Assembly: GCF_000815465.1 (NCBI RefSeq)
Contig: NZ_JSWE01000092.1
Span: forward strand, 124,001-188,000
Length of the DNA: 64,000 bases
Direction of reading: 5' to 3'
Origin: Candidatus Jidaibacter acanthamoeba
GTDB lineage: Bacteria > Pseudomonadota > Alphaproteobacteria > Rickettsiales > Midichloriaceae
Below the pieces are notes generated by a model. The model saw only the letters and a list, made by a program, of their open reading frames with translations, did not search any database and was not told the origin of the DNA. The position numbers and the translations under genes are program-made. The stretch's first letter is position 1, and every line of letters starts with the position of its first letter. Positions 37,016-46,559 of this stretch are shown piece after piece.

Positions 37016-38221
37016 ATGTTTAAAAAAATTAAAGAAAAATTTCTTTATAAGAACTTTGCCGGTCGAAATTTTGCGCATATGAATCTTGATAGCTCCTATA
37101 TATATGCGCTTAATAAGCCGGTATGGATGGATAGGGAATACCGGATTTTTGCAAGTGAAGCCTATATGAAAAATGTGATTGCCCACCGCTCAATTACTAT
37201 GATTGCGCAAAGTGCAGCGAGTGTTCCGTTTAAATTATATCTCACAAATGAAACCGGGAAGGTGCCGATAGAGAAGCACCCGATTTTAGATTTGCTTAAC
37301 AATCCTAACCCTGTAATGAGCGGTAAAGAGCTAATGGAGTCAATCTACGCTTACAGATTGATAAACGGTAATGCCTATTTGCTGGCAATCGGCTCTGAAC
37401 GGGGAGGGATTGAAGAACTGGTCTCCTTAAGGCCGGATAGAGTAGCTGTAATTGCCGGGCATAATTCTATGCCTTCAGGTTATAGATATACTGTAGGCAG
37501 TAAATCGGTAGATTATAATGTTGATCCGATCACGGGGTATTCATCACTTCTGCATATAAAAAATTTTCACCCTCTTTCTGATTGGTACGGCTTATCCTCA
37601 ATTGAATCCGCCGCCTATAGTATTGACCAGCATAACCAGGCAGGAGCATGGAATCAGGCGCTGCTGCAAAACGGAGCCAGGCCGAGCGGGGCAATAACGG
37701 TCAAAAATAGTGAAGGTAATCCGGCAAATTTGAGTGAAGAGCAGTTTAACCGCCTGAAAAATATGGTTGATGAGAATTTTACGGGAGCAAATAATGCAGG
37801 AAGACCGCTAATTCTGGAAGGTGGTTTGGAATGGAAAGAAATGAGCATGTCACCGAAAGATATGGATTTTATAGAATCTAAGCACAGTTCCGCTCGCGAT
37901 ATAGCACTTGCTTTCGGGATGCCGCCACAACTGCTCGGAATTCCGGGGGATAACACTTACAGCAACCTGGTGGAAGCAAGGCTTGCACTATGGGAGCAAA
38001 CTATTATTCCGCTTATTTCCAATATTTGTGAACATTTAAGCAGTTGGTTCGGAGCGGTTTACGGTAGAGAATATATGGTAACCTATGATACCGATAGCAT
38101 AAGTGCATTAGCTTTAAGGCGTGAATCAATTTGGGAAAGAGTACAAAACGCAAGCTTCATGACTATAAACGAAAAGCGAGCAGTCGGACTTGCGCCTCTC
38201 AAAGAAGGAGATAAGTTATAA
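37016..38221 (+). CDS. Phage/GTA portal protein (HK97 family)
   Basis: A 401-residue portal protein. It forms the ring through which DNA enters and leaves the head. Typical segments are IAHRSITMIAQSAASVPFKLY near residue 50, HPILDLLNNPNPVMSG near residue 84, LLQNGARPSGAI near residue 217, and GMPPQLLGIPGDNTYSN near residue 300. ATG 37016 is preferred to TTG 37007, with AAGG upstream. It is the first gene of a GTA-like cluster in the order of RcGTA genes 3 to 9. The large terminase that normally precedes it is absent in this window. Confidence 0.95.
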   Translation: MFKKIKEKFLYKNFAGRNFAHMNLDSSYIYALNKPVWMDREYRIFASEAYMKNVIAHRSITMIAQSAASVPFKLYLTNETGKVPIEKHPILDLLNNPNPVMSGKELMESIYAYRLINGNAYLLAIGSERGGIEELVSLRPDRVAVIAGHNSMPSGYRYTVGSKSVDYNVDPITGYSSLLHIKNFHPLSDWYGLSSIESAAYSIDQHNQAGAWNQALLQNGARPSGAITVKNSEGNPANLSEEQFNRLKNMVDENFTGANNAGRPLILEGGLEWKEMSMSPKDMDFIESKHSSARDIALAFGMPPQLLGIPGDNTYSNLVEARLALWEQTIIPLISNICEHLSSWFGAVYGREYMVTYDTDSISALALRRESIWERVQNASFMTINEKRAVGLAPLKEGDKL

Positions 38222-38237
38222 AAAAAGAATCGGAAGT

Positions 38238-38669
38238 TTATAGCGCTTTACTTGCGAGAGTTAATATAAAATCCCATTCTTCTTTTTTGATCGGCATCAC
38301 TGAAAGCCTGGATTGTTTAAGGAGAGGTAATTTACAAAGCTCTTCGTATTGCTTAATCTCAGCCAAAGAAACAGGACGAGCTAAGGGTTTGACATATTTC
38401 ATATCAACCGCAACAAAGGTTTGTTTTTCGTCTCCTGGGTCAAGGTAATGCTCTCGTATTACTTCCATAATTCCTTGAATTGCAGGTTTATGGATAGAAT
38501 GATAAAAGAAACATAAATCACCTTTTTTCATCATCTTTAGATTGTTTCTAGCTTGATAATTTCTAACCCCATCCCATCTTGTGGTTTGGTCTCTTTTTAA
38601 ATCATCCCAGGAATAATCCCCGGGCTCACTTTTTGCTAACCAATAATTCAACTTGGAGTTCCTATGCAT
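38238..38669 (-). CDS. EVE domain-containing protein
   Basis: A 143-residue single EVE (PUA-superfamily) domain. NYWLAKSEPGDYSWDDL and WDGVRNYQARNNLKMMKKGDLCFFYHS are the defining segments. EVE domains bind modified bases in DNA or RNA and are often linked to restriction or modification. It lies on the opposite strand between GTA portal and protease genes. Its start overlaps a secreted-protein gene by 22 bases. Whether it has anything to do with the particle is unknown. Confidence 0.93.
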   Translation of the reverse strand: MHRNSKLNYWLAKSEPGDYSWDDLKRDQTTRWDGVRNYQARNNLKMMKKGDLCFFYHSIHKPAIQGIMEVIREHYLDPGDEKQTFVAVDMKYVKPLARPVSLAEIKQYEELCKLPLLKQSRLSVMPIKKEEWDFILTLASKAL

Positions 38670-38971
38670 GTAATGTTTTTTATATTCTTTATTGATTCTA
38701 CTAATTTGCCCTTTTCGTCAACTTTTATTATATGGTCGCTATCTTTTATTTGGTATTCGCCGGCCTTGGCTAACACATCGTTTATAGTAACCCTCGAGCC
38801 CGCAGTACAGCCGTGTACCCACATTCTGCTATCATCCTGTAAAATTATTTCATTTGCAGGCTGAGGCCCCGCTACACTAAGAAAAGCAAGCATCTTAGGA
38901 TCAGTAATTTCCTGATATACTTTCGCAAATCCAAGCATTGGTAACAATAAAAAAATTATAAAAAAACGCAT
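38648..38971 (-). CDS. Small secreted hypothetical protein, 107 residues
   Basis: A signal peptide (residues 1-16, MRFFIIFLLLPMLGFA) precedes a 91-residue mature protein with two cysteines (HGCTAG near residue 54 and ITCIGTPS at the end) that may form a disulfide. No family is recognised. It overlaps the EVE gene and is presumably coexpressed with it. Its 5' end faces the protease gene on the other strand, only 29 bases away. Confidence 0.7.
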   Translation of the reverse strand: MRFFIIFLLLPMLGFAKVYQEITDPKMLAFLSVAGPQPANEIILQDDSRMWVHGCTAGSRVTINDVLAKAGEYQIKDSDHIIKVDEKGKLVESIKNIKNITCIGTPS

Positions 38972-39000
38972 ATTAAAAATATTATTTGAGAACCCCTTAT

Positions 39001-39582
<582 letters not shown>

Positions 39583-39695
39583 TTTTTAACAAGGGATGCT
39601 ATCTTATAACTTAGAAATAAAAAGAATTCAAGGCTAATGCCGAGAATAAATCACTATAACAATTAAACCTAATAATAACTAAATAAAGGAACTAT

Positions 39696-40886
39696 ATGAA
39701 CATTGGAGAAATTACTCAAAAAGTTGATACTTTAGCTCAAAACTGGGAGCAGTTTAAAGTGATAAATGACAGAAAACTTGCTGAAGTTAATAAACACGGC
39801 ACAGCTGACCCGTTAACCGAGATGCACTTGAAGCGGTTAAATGACAGTATTGATCATTATCAAAAAAGCATAAATAAAATTGAAACTGCGCTCTCAAGAC
39901 CGGCGGCTGAAGTTAAAGCCGAGTATAATAACATTGATGAGCAGAACCACGGTAAGGCTTTTTGTAACTACTTAAGAAAAGGAATAGAGCATGATTTGAT
40001 CAATATTGAGCAAAAACATGCAAAGCTTTCCGATAGAAACAGCGGCTATCTTATTACTAACAAAATGGCGGTGAAAATTGCTCAAGCTTTAAGGGAACTT
40101 TCCCCTATCAGAAAACTTGCGAGTATTGCCGAAATTTCAAGCAGCAGTTTAGAAATAATTGAAGATAGAGCGGAAACAAATGCCGGATGGACGCAGGAAG
40201 TCGATAATCTTGATAAATCTACTCAGCTGAACTTATCTAAAAAAGTTATACCAGTGCATGAATTATATGCACAGCCTAAGCTCACTCAAAAACTTATTGA
40301 TGATACCAGCATTGACCTTGAATCCTGGATGGCTAATAAGCTGATTGACATATTTGAGAGAAAAGAAAATGAAGCATTTATAAGCGGAGACGGTGAAGGT
40401 AAACCAAAAGGCATGCTTACCTACAGAGCAGGTAAAGAATGGGGTAAAATTGAGCAGATCCATTCTTCGGTTAACGGCAAGATTACCGCGGAAAGTATAG
40501 TTAAATTATTTTTTAGTTTAAAAAATGCCTATACAAATAATGCAAAATTTTTAATGAGCCGTGATGCAATGCAAAGCATAAGGACTTTAAAGGACCCGGT
40601 AAGCGGGATATATTTATGGCAGCCGGCTCTTGAGCATAAGGTACCTAATACTTTACTCGGAGCAGAAGTGGTTGAATCAGCGGATATGCCCAGCATGAAA
40701 GACGGTAGCTTATCAATTATTTACGGTGATTTCAAGCATGCTTACCAAATAGCGGATAGACAGGATATAAGAATTTTAAGGGATCCGTTTACCAATAAAC
40801 CATTCGTTAAATTCTATACCACTAAGAGAGTAGGGGGCGATGTAATTAACTTCGAAGCTCTTAAGATAATGAAGCTTAGTGCTTAA
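39696..40886 (+). CDS. HK97-fold major capsid protein (GTA gene 5-like)
   Basis: A 396-residue shell protein. The N-terminal ~110 residues form a helical delta/scaffold domain (coiled coil near residues 40-70) that the protease removes. The HK97 fold follows: LRELSPIRKLASIAEISSSS near residue 132, the ENEAFISGDGEGKPKGMLTY segment near residue 225, and YGDFKHAYQIADRQDIRILRDPF near residue 345. Length and order match RcGTA and HK97-type heads. A stem-loop follows its stop. Confidence 0.95.
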   Translation: MNIGEITQKVDTLAQNWEQFKVINDRKLAEVNKHGTADPLTEMHLKRLNDSIDHYQKSINKIETALSRPAAEVKAEYNNIDEQNHGKAFCNYLRKGIEHDLINIEQKHAKLSDRNSGYLITNKMAVKIAQALRELSPIRKLASIAEISSSSLEIIEDRAETNAGWTQEVDNLDKSTQLNLSKKVIPVHELYAQPKLTQKLIDDTSIDLESWMANKLIDIFERKENEAFISGDGEGKPKGMLTYRAGKEWGKIEQIHSSVNGKITAESIVKLFFSLKNAYTNNAKFLMSRDAMQSIRTLKDPVSGIYLWQPALEHKVPNTLLGAEVVESADMPSMKDGSLSIIYGDFKHAYQIADRQDIRILRDPFTNKPFVKFYTTKRVGGDVINFEALKIMKLSA

Positions 40887-40892
40887 TGAATT

Positions 40893-40916
40893 TAGGGAGA
40901 TATTTTTATCTCCCTA
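40893..40916 (+). terminator. Perfect 10-bp stem-loop after the capsid gene
   Basis: TAGGGAGATA and TATCTCCCTA pair around TTTT, seven bases after the capsid stop. The T-run afterwards is weak, so it may be a partial terminator or a stabilising mRNA end that makes capsid mRNA exceed tail mRNA. Confidence 0.55.
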
Positions 40917-41063
40917 ATATTTCCCTTCCCTCGCTAAAGCTTTAGGGGATGTAATCTAGTTGGAGGCATTGTGTGTGTATTTGGTTTATATAAATGCGTC
41001 CGGCTAGCTCCTTAAAGTATAATATTAAGATAATATTAAATAATTGATTAATCCACTAAAATT

Positions 41064-41591
41064 ATGAAAAAATTTAAAGCAATGAGAAGGCTGAATAAAG
41101 AGCATGGGTTGGCACTTGATATAACGCAAGTTAAAAACTTTCTCAAGATAGAACATAATACCGATGACGATTTAATTAAAACAATGATAAATGCCGCTGT
41201 CGAAGTGTGTGAAAATTATACTGGGCTCGCTTTAATCAATCAGGAATGGCTTATCCAATTTAGTGATATTGCAACCTATAAGATTGAATTGCCTATACGA
41301 CCTATAGAAAACATAAAGCAAGTGGAGATAAGATATCATGATGGGAGTAAAATGAAATACGGGCTCGAGCATTATAGCTTGGATCAGAATTGTTTATTGC
41401 TTCACGTCACTCCGATTGCAGCACAAATTGATATAATATGTAAGTGTGGATATGGTTCTTCATTTGCAGCAATTCCTGCTCATTTGGGTTCAATTTTACT
41501 CGAGCATGTTGCTCACCTGTATGAGTCGCGCGGTACTAAAGTAAGTTTCGATATGAAAAGATATGACCCGTTTAAAAAATTAAAAATATAA
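41064..41591 (+). CDS. Head-tail connector protein (phage gp6-like, GTA gene 6-like)
   Basis: A 175-residue helical connector that docks below the portal. ITQVKNFLKIEHNTDDDLIKTMINAAVEVCENYTGLAL is the classic start, and IPAHLGSILLEHVAHLYESRG is its C-terminal helix. It starts 177 bases after the capsid gene. It is followed closely by the head closure protein. Normal length. Confidence 0.9.
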   Translation: MKKFKAMRRLNKEHGLALDITQVKNFLKIEHNTDDDLIKTMINAAVEVCENYTGLALINQEWLIQFSDIATYKIELPIRPIENIKQVEIRYHDGSKMKYGLEHYSLDQNCLLLHVTPIAAQIDIICKCGYGSSFAAIPAHLGSILLEHVAHLYESRGTKVSFDMKRYDPFKKLKI

Positions 41592-41597
41592 ACAGCT

Positions 41598-41918
41598 ATG
41601 AACCCAAAATTTACTCAACTAAATAAAAGAATTACCTTTCAAATTTATAAATTAGCTCGTGATGACATAGGCGACAGTATTCATACCTGGCATGACGGTA
41701 TATCCGTCTGGGCGGCCGTAACTCCTCATAAGGGAAATGTTAAGCATAGGGCTCATGTAGATTTAAAAGAAGGGCATTATAGCATAGTGATTCGCTACAA
41801 CGAGAATATCACGGAAAATATGCGGATAAAATTTAACCGGCAAATATTCAAAATTGAAAAGATCATAAATCATAACCAAGCAGATATATTTCAAATCATC
41901 TATTGCAGAGAGGAATAA
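41598..41918 (+). CDS. Head-tail closure/adaptor protein (SPP1 gp16-like, GTA gene 7-like)
   Basis: A 106-residue small beta-barrel adaptor. FTQLNKRITFQ, DDIGDSIHTWHDGISVWAAVTPHKG and HYSIVIRYNENITENMRIKFN are the usual head-tail joining segments. It is one of the tight run of genes between connector and DUF3168, with gaps of a few bases. Confidence 0.88.
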   Translation: MNPKFTQLNKRITFQIYKLARDDIGDSIHTWHDGISVWAAVTPHKGNVKHRAHVDLKEGHYSIVIRYNENITENMRIKFNRQIFKIEKIINHNQADIFQIIYCREE

Positions 41919-41919
41919 C

Positions 41920-42321
41920 ATGACATCTATAATATCATTTAAAAAAGAATTAATAGGGGCACTAAATAATTGTCAAAAATTATCCGGCAAAATATCAGGT
42001 GTATATTCAGGGCTAATTGAAGAAGTAAGCTTACCGGTAGTAAAATTCAGTAATCTTATAGTTGAGGATTGGTCATCCGTCTCAAGTAACGGCAGGGTGT
42101 TTAACGTGAGCTTAGAAGTTATGACTCGCGATATAAGCAGCAAAACCTGTGTTGAAATTATTGACCTGCTCGAAGATTATTTACCGACCTTAAATAATGT
42201 TTTTCAAGACTTCATTGTCTCGAAAATAAGAATATTAGGTTCTAAAATAAACTTTCTTAAAGCTGAAAGGCTATGGTGCGGAGAAATTAAAGTAAAATTC
42301 TGGATAGAAACAATTCATTAA
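41920..42321 (+). CDS. DUF3168 tail completion protein (GTA gene 8-like)
   Basis: A 133-residue DUF3168 protein, the tail terminator that caps the tube at the head end. The pattern LPVVKFSNLIVEDWSS near residue 40 and FNVSLEVMTRDISSKTCVEIIDLLEDYL near residue 67 fit the family. It starts one base after the preceding stop. Normal length. Confidence 0.87.
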   Translation: MTSIISFKKELIGALNNCQKLSGKISGVYSGLIEEVSLPVVKFSNLIVEDWSSVSSNGRVFNVSLEVMTRDISSKTCVEIIDLLEDYLPTLNNVFQDFIVSKIRILGSKINFLKAERLWCGEIKVKFWIETIH

Positions 42322-42325
42322 ATAT

Positions 42326-42730
42326 ATGACAGCACAAGATTTTGATAATTCAGCTTTTTATTTTGATATTAAAAATAAAAGCTACCGGATTAAAGGAGTA
42401 AAAATATATGACTTTAGTCTACAAAACGAATTTCTAAATGAAAACAGTATTTTGGATACTAATTGGAAAACCAAATTTCCTGCCTCCTCTACAAATAGTT
42501 TAACTGTTTCTATGGGAGGAGAATATCATAAAAGTGAAGCGCAGAATCTACTGAAAAGCTTAGCTTTCAATAATAGTGAATTAGAGTGCAGGATATACCT
42601 GGACAGCGGACTGATAAGCGGAAAGTTTTTAATTGCTAAGTACGAAGTAACCGCAAAATTTGATTCATTCATTGAATTTGAGATAGGTCTGGTTAGTTCC
42701 GGGCTGATTAAACATACTATTAACCAATGA
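42326..42730 (+). CDS. Phage major tail protein (tail tube, GTA gene 9-like)
   Basis: A 134-residue tube protein of the TP901-1-like major tail family. The interior segment TNSLTVSMGGEYHKSEAQNLLKSLAFNNSELECRIYLDSG matches that fold. RcGTA has the same gene next. The tail chaperone and tape-measure genes that should follow were not recognised. Confidence 0.82.
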   Translation: MTAQDFDNSAFYFDIKNKSYRIKGVKIYDFSLQNEFLNENSILDTNWKTKFPASSTNSLTVSMGGEYHKSEAQNLLKSLAFNNSELECRIYLDSGLISGKFLIAKYEVTAKFDSFIEFEIGLVSSGLIKHTINQ

Positions 42731-42741
42731 AATAAATACAT

Positions 42742-42969
42742 ATGCAAAACGTTCAAGAGAATTATTTTAGAAATATAATCAGTAAAAAGAAAGCTTTTAA
42801 AGGAGATAAGGAAATTGAGCATAATATGCAGGAAGTTGCTCTTAGAATCGAAATAAAAATAGCCCATTTGAGGTCGGAATTGCTTAAATGGTTTATCGGA
42901 GTTTCACTTATTCAAACTTCCACCTTTATAGCAACTATCGGAGCGGCTTTACAATTTTTTCTTAAATAA
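42742..42969 (+). CDS. Small coiled-coil membrane protein (DUF1640/CCDC90-like)
   Basis: A 75-residue protein with a charged helical half and one C-terminal membrane helix (about residues 54-74, SLIQTSTFIATIGAALQFF). The pattern RIEIKIAHLRSELLKW before the helix resembles DUF1640-type proteins found next to phage genes in alphaproteobacteria. It lies directly after the tail tube gene. No Shine-Dalgarno is obvious. Confidence 0.6.
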   Translation: MQNVQENYFRNIISKKKAFKGDKEIEHNMQEVALRIEIKIAHLRSELLKWFIGVSLIQTSTFIATIGAALQFFLK

Positions 42970-43018
42970 TAAATATTATATGCTAGAATTAAAAAGAATG
43001 GGGAAAAGGGAGTAATAT

Positions 43019-43714
43019 ATGGTAAATTCTAAAGAAGAGTTTTATACTTTTTTCAAAAAGCATGAAGAATTTAAAGAAAATAATGAAGACTATTTAAGCG
43101 AAATTAAAGATGCGCTTAAAAACGGGTATCAACCTTTGCCGAATGCTAAATTAAGCGAATCACAAAGCGCTCTCTTAAATGAATTATCGCATTTTATCGA
43201 GAAGAAGGTGAGTTTACTTGCCGATAAAGAATTGCTTGCAGATATAAAAATCAGTAATGGAATCAGTGATATCGGGAAGGCTACCGCAGCTCTTGAGCAA
43301 TATAAAAGTGGGCTGTTAAATCGTAACAGAAGTTTTAAAGATATGGTGATCGGAGGCGCAGAAAATATGGCTGAGGTTTCGCTGCTTGAAAGTGCGACAA
43401 CTTTTCTAGAACCGCATGAGTTGTATGGCGCGGTTAGAGAAGATCTGCCCACTTCTTCGGTGATGGGTAAAATTGAAGATTCCAAAAAGTTTAAAGAAGA
43501 TCGACAGTTTTCAATGCAGCACCAGGAAAAAGTGATTGAAATGCAGAAAACCCAACAGGCTCAGAATAAGAGTATTCAAGCGGATATAGCCTCACTTGGA
43601 CAAGAATTCGGCGTATTGGATGCAATGAGTAAAAGTATGAAATTTTCGGATAATATTAAATCACCCGATACATCTCCCGATGTTTCACAAAAAACCCCCA
43701 GTATTTCATTTTAA
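43019..43714 (+). CDS. Hypothetical helical protein in GTA cluster, 231 residues
   Basis: Unrecognised. Lys/Glu-rich, mostly helical, with no signal or membrane segment. A weakly amphipathic region spans residues 1-90, a middle block contains GGAENMAEVSLLESATTFLEPHELYGAVRED, and the tail from residue 160 is Gln-rich (QHQEKVIEMQKTQQAQNKSIQADI) and then Ser/Pro-rich. GGGAG is present upstream. It could be an effector or a structural protein; it does not look like a tape measure, being too short and lacking membrane helices. Confidence 0.6.
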   Translation: MVNSKEEFYTFFKKHEEFKENNEDYLSEIKDALKNGYQPLPNAKLSESQSALLNELSHFIEKKVSLLADKELLADIKISNGISDIGKATAALEQYKSGLLNRNRSFKDMVIGGAENMAEVSLLESATTFLEPHELYGAVREDLPTSSVMGKIEDSKKFKEDRQFSMQHQEKVIEMQKTQQAQNKSIQADIASLGQEFGVLDAMSKSMKFSDNIKSPDTSPDVSQKTPSISF

Positions 43715-43779
43715 GTTAATATTTTGTTAACTATTTTCTATTAAGATAAAATTATAATTTTTTATTTCGGCTAAAGTAT

Positions 43780-46530
43780 ATGAAAGAGATTTTTGAACAG
43801 AATTTAGATTTAGAAGCAAGAACTGCACGGATTTTAGGTGAATCTAAAAATGATCCGGCTATAGCTTTTAAAAATACTTTTGCCTATATGCAGGAAGTTG
43901 CGGATAACCCTGAAAAATTCGCCGCCGTATTTTCAACTATGCGGGAACTTTATAAAAATATCCCCGTGCAGAATGTAAGCGAGCAGGTTGAAGCTGTGAG
44001 CAGTGTGTTGAATTTTGCGAATAATTATAAGGGAGATAATCGGGAAGCCATAGGTCAAAATATATTGGAGTTTACAAATAGCTTAGATGAAAATATAAAA
44101 CAACACTCTAGAATTAAAGATGATTTTGAAGCTTTAAAGCCTTCAGTAGATAAAATCCCGGTAATTAATGCAATTAAAATAGAGACAAAAAAATCGGTTC
44201 TACCTAACAAAATCAGGTCAATGGAGTTATTAAATGCAGCTAATGAACTAGCAGCAGCAATGCGAGGTGTTAATGAATCATTAAGTGATGGAATTAATAC
44301 TACACCTTCACCTGAAGTAGCGGATAACGGTAAGCAATCTACAATGGAGGCCGGACTCGCTGTAGCAGAGAAGGCGAGAGTAACGGTAGATCCTATATTA
44401 GAAACAGCTACCTCAGATAAACCTATTTCAGAGAAGGCGGTACCACAGCCCGTAAATGATAAAGGTTCTGATAATAGCTCAAAAACTATTAATAATGTTT
44501 CTGAAGCTTCTCAAGCGAGGGAGGCAACCAACACTGAAGAAGCTGAGCGAGTTATAAGGGAAAGCGGAAAAAGCATAGCGGATCGAAAAGCGGCATTAGA
44601 GGAAGGAGTCAAAAACAATCAAGAAAAGAATGCAAATAAAATTGATGCCGAGCAAGAGATCAGAGAGCTTAGAGCAGCAGCCGGTGAAGAGCCCTTAAGT
44701 TTAGCGCAAAGACGAGATGCATTACAAAAATCTTTTGAAGTTCAGCCTGAAAATATTAATAAAACCAACGCCGGGGAAGAGATTACAAAAGCTTATGAGG
44801 AAGCGGGTACAGGGCAAAAAAGTGTTGCTCAGTTAGTAAAGGAACAAGAAGAAAGGTCGAATGGTAGTAATCTTCCTTCCCAAGAAGTGGTGATTAATAA
44901 TAATGTAAAGGAAACTGAGCAGCTTGCCGGACAACGTAATTTGAATTTAGCTTCCGAAACACAAACACAGGCAGAAAACCCAGACGCAACGGAAGAGGTA
45001 AAAATTATTTCTGATACAGCCCTTCAAAATGAAGTAATCAGTAATGAACGAGCGAAAAGAGTTCAAGAAGAAATAGCAATGGCAGGTGTAAATATAAAAA
45101 AAAGAGCAGAAGAGCTTGAGAATAGATTGAGTAATCCCAATAATGACGTATCAAATATACCTCCTCCACTTCCGCCAAGGGCAAGGGGTGAATCGCAAGC
45201 AAAGACAGAAAATATGGAAGAAGCTGTGATACCACAATCGGTAGAAGATAGCCAACCTATAGCGAAAAAAGAGGATGAAGAAAAATCAAACCTTCCAGGA
45301 AATCCAGCGATAACGGAACAAAAAGTTGAGGATCAGCCTAAGCAAGGTCAGCAACAAAGCACTAAGCAAGGGGATAATATAAGCAAAAATCAGGAGCAAA
45401 ATACTCAAAATCAATATGCTCAAGCACAGCAGGAAAATGACGGACAACCTAAAAAACGCGGGTTTTTAAGGAGATTCGGCGATGCATTTAAAGATGAATT
45501 TACTCCGTCTAATAAAACCATGATGATGATCTGGGCAGGGTTACTGATTGCAGCCATGCTGTTTTTCCCTCCCGCTGTTTTACCGTTGGTGACCTTTGGG
45601 GCAGCTGCCGCAGTAACGGTAGCAACAAATAAAGTAGCTAAGGTATTCAATTCTCCGGTCGGCCATTCCATCGCTAAGGCGGTTTCTGCTCCGATGGGCA
45701 TGTTCGGTGATCTGGTGAACGGTCTTTTAAAGGGAACTGCGGCGCTCGGGGCTATTGTAGCTACTCCGTTTACCGATAAAACATTAATGGAAAATGTGAA
45801 AGCCGCAACAGGAGTTCTTCCTGAACTGGGCAGCTTCACAAAAGCAGCTCTTACTACGGGAGGAGTTAATCAGCCTAATAATTCGGGAAGTATGCAAAAA
45901 GCAAATACGGCTAATTCTAAAACTACTGTCACTGCCGATGCCAAGCGGAATGACGTTAAAGGACAGGAGTCTAAGAAGGAAGATAAAGAAGCTACAACTG
46001 CGGCAGTTGAAGGTAAAGGTACTACTACAGAGAAAAAGGCGGCATCCGATGAACTGAAGAAGCAGACTGAACAATTGAAACAAGAGCAACAGCAGCAACA
46101 GGGGCAAGCTGAAAAACCACCGGTGGAAAGTCATGAAACAAATTTTTTAGGGCAGCATAGGCAACAGGAACAGCAGCCGACATCACCCCCTGTGCCGCCA
46201 CGACCGACACAAGCAGAACTAGAAGCAGCTAAAGCATCACCAACAGCAGGACAGCAGCAAGGACAACAGCCAACAGCCCCGGCACCGCTATCTTCTCCGA
46301 TACCTGAACAAACGCTATCAAAACAACAAATGGCAGAGCAACAAGCGCAAGGAGCGATCAAACAAATCGCTAAAGTTACTTCTTCAAGTCAAGGTAAGGA
46401 TGAGGTATCACCAGCCAATTCACATCAGACTAATATAGATAATTCAAAACCTGAAGACCCTAATAAAAAAGTTGGGTGGGCAAATGGTGTCAAACCTCAA
46501 TCAGGTAAAAACGGCAGTAGGACGCTATAG
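43780..46530 (+). CDS. Large repeat/proline-motif protein in GTA cluster, candidate effector (916 residues)
   Basis: Unrecognised. Residues 1-170 form a helical N-terminal domain. About residues 245-450 hold four degenerate repeats of roughly 35-40 residues, each with an acidic helix, a Gly/Ser turn and a KxxL/RxxL helix (EAERVIRESG, AEQEIRELRAAAG, AGEEITKAYEEAG, AKRVQEEIAMAG). PPPLPPRAR at 461-469 and PPVPPRP at 803-809 fit the class II SH3-ligand pattern. Residues about 583-630 are hydrophobic (two possible helices) with an Ala/Gly-rich region to 700. The rest is Gln/Glu/Lys-rich and low-complexity. Eukaryotic-style ligand motifs suggest a host-facing effector, though low complexity makes chance matches possible. 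Confidence 0.7.
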   Translation: MKEIFEQNLDLEARTARILGESKNDPAIAFKNTFAYMQEVADNPEKFAAVFSTMRELYKNIPVQNVSEQVEAVSSVLNFANNYKGDNREAIGQNILEFTNSLDENIKQHSRIKDDFEALKPSVDKIPVINAIKIETKKSVLPNKIRSMELLNAANELAAAMRGVNESLSDGINTTPSPEVADNGKQSTMEAGLAVAEKARVTVDPILETATSDKPISEKAVPQPVNDKGSDNSSKTINNVSEASQAREATNTEEAERVIRESGKSIADRKAALEEGVKNNQEKNANKIDAEQEIRELRAAAGEEPLSLAQRRDALQKSFEVQPENINKTNAGEEITKAYEEAGTGQKSVAQLVKEQEERSNGSNLPSQEVVINNNVKETEQLAGQRNLNLASETQTQAENPDATEEVKIISDTALQNEVISNERAKRVQEEIAMAGVNIKKRAEELENRLSNPNNDVSNIPPPLPPRARGESQAKTENMEEAVIPQSVEDSQPIAKKEDEEKSNLPGNPAITEQKVEDQPKQGQQQSTKQGDNISKNQEQNTQNQYAQAQQENDGQPKKRGFLRRFGDAFKDEFTPSNKTMMMIWAGLLIAAMLFFPPAVLPLVTFGAAAAVTVATNKVAKVFNSPVGHSIAKAVSAPMGMFGDLVNGLLKGTAALGAIVATPFTDKTLMENVKAATGVLPELGSFTKAALTTGGVNQPNNSGSMQKANTANSKTTVTADAKRNDVKGQESKKEDKEATTAAVEGKGTTTEKKAASDELKKQTEQLKQEQQQQQGQAEKPPVESHETNFLGQHRQQEQQPTSPPVPPRPTQAELEAAKASPTAGQQQGQQPTAPAPLSSPIPEQTLSKQQMAEQQAQGAIKQIAKVTSSSQGKDEVSPANSHQTNIDNSKPEDPNKKVGWANGVKPQSGKNGSRTL

Positions 46531-46559
46531 TTAAATCAACAAACACATAATATAATAAA

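Noticed and set aside
45420-46361. Several reverse-strand frames opposite the 916-residue protein
   Set aside because: Low-complexity (Gln/Ala/Pro/Ser-rich) coding on one strand commonly opens antisense frames; none has motifs or ribosome sites.
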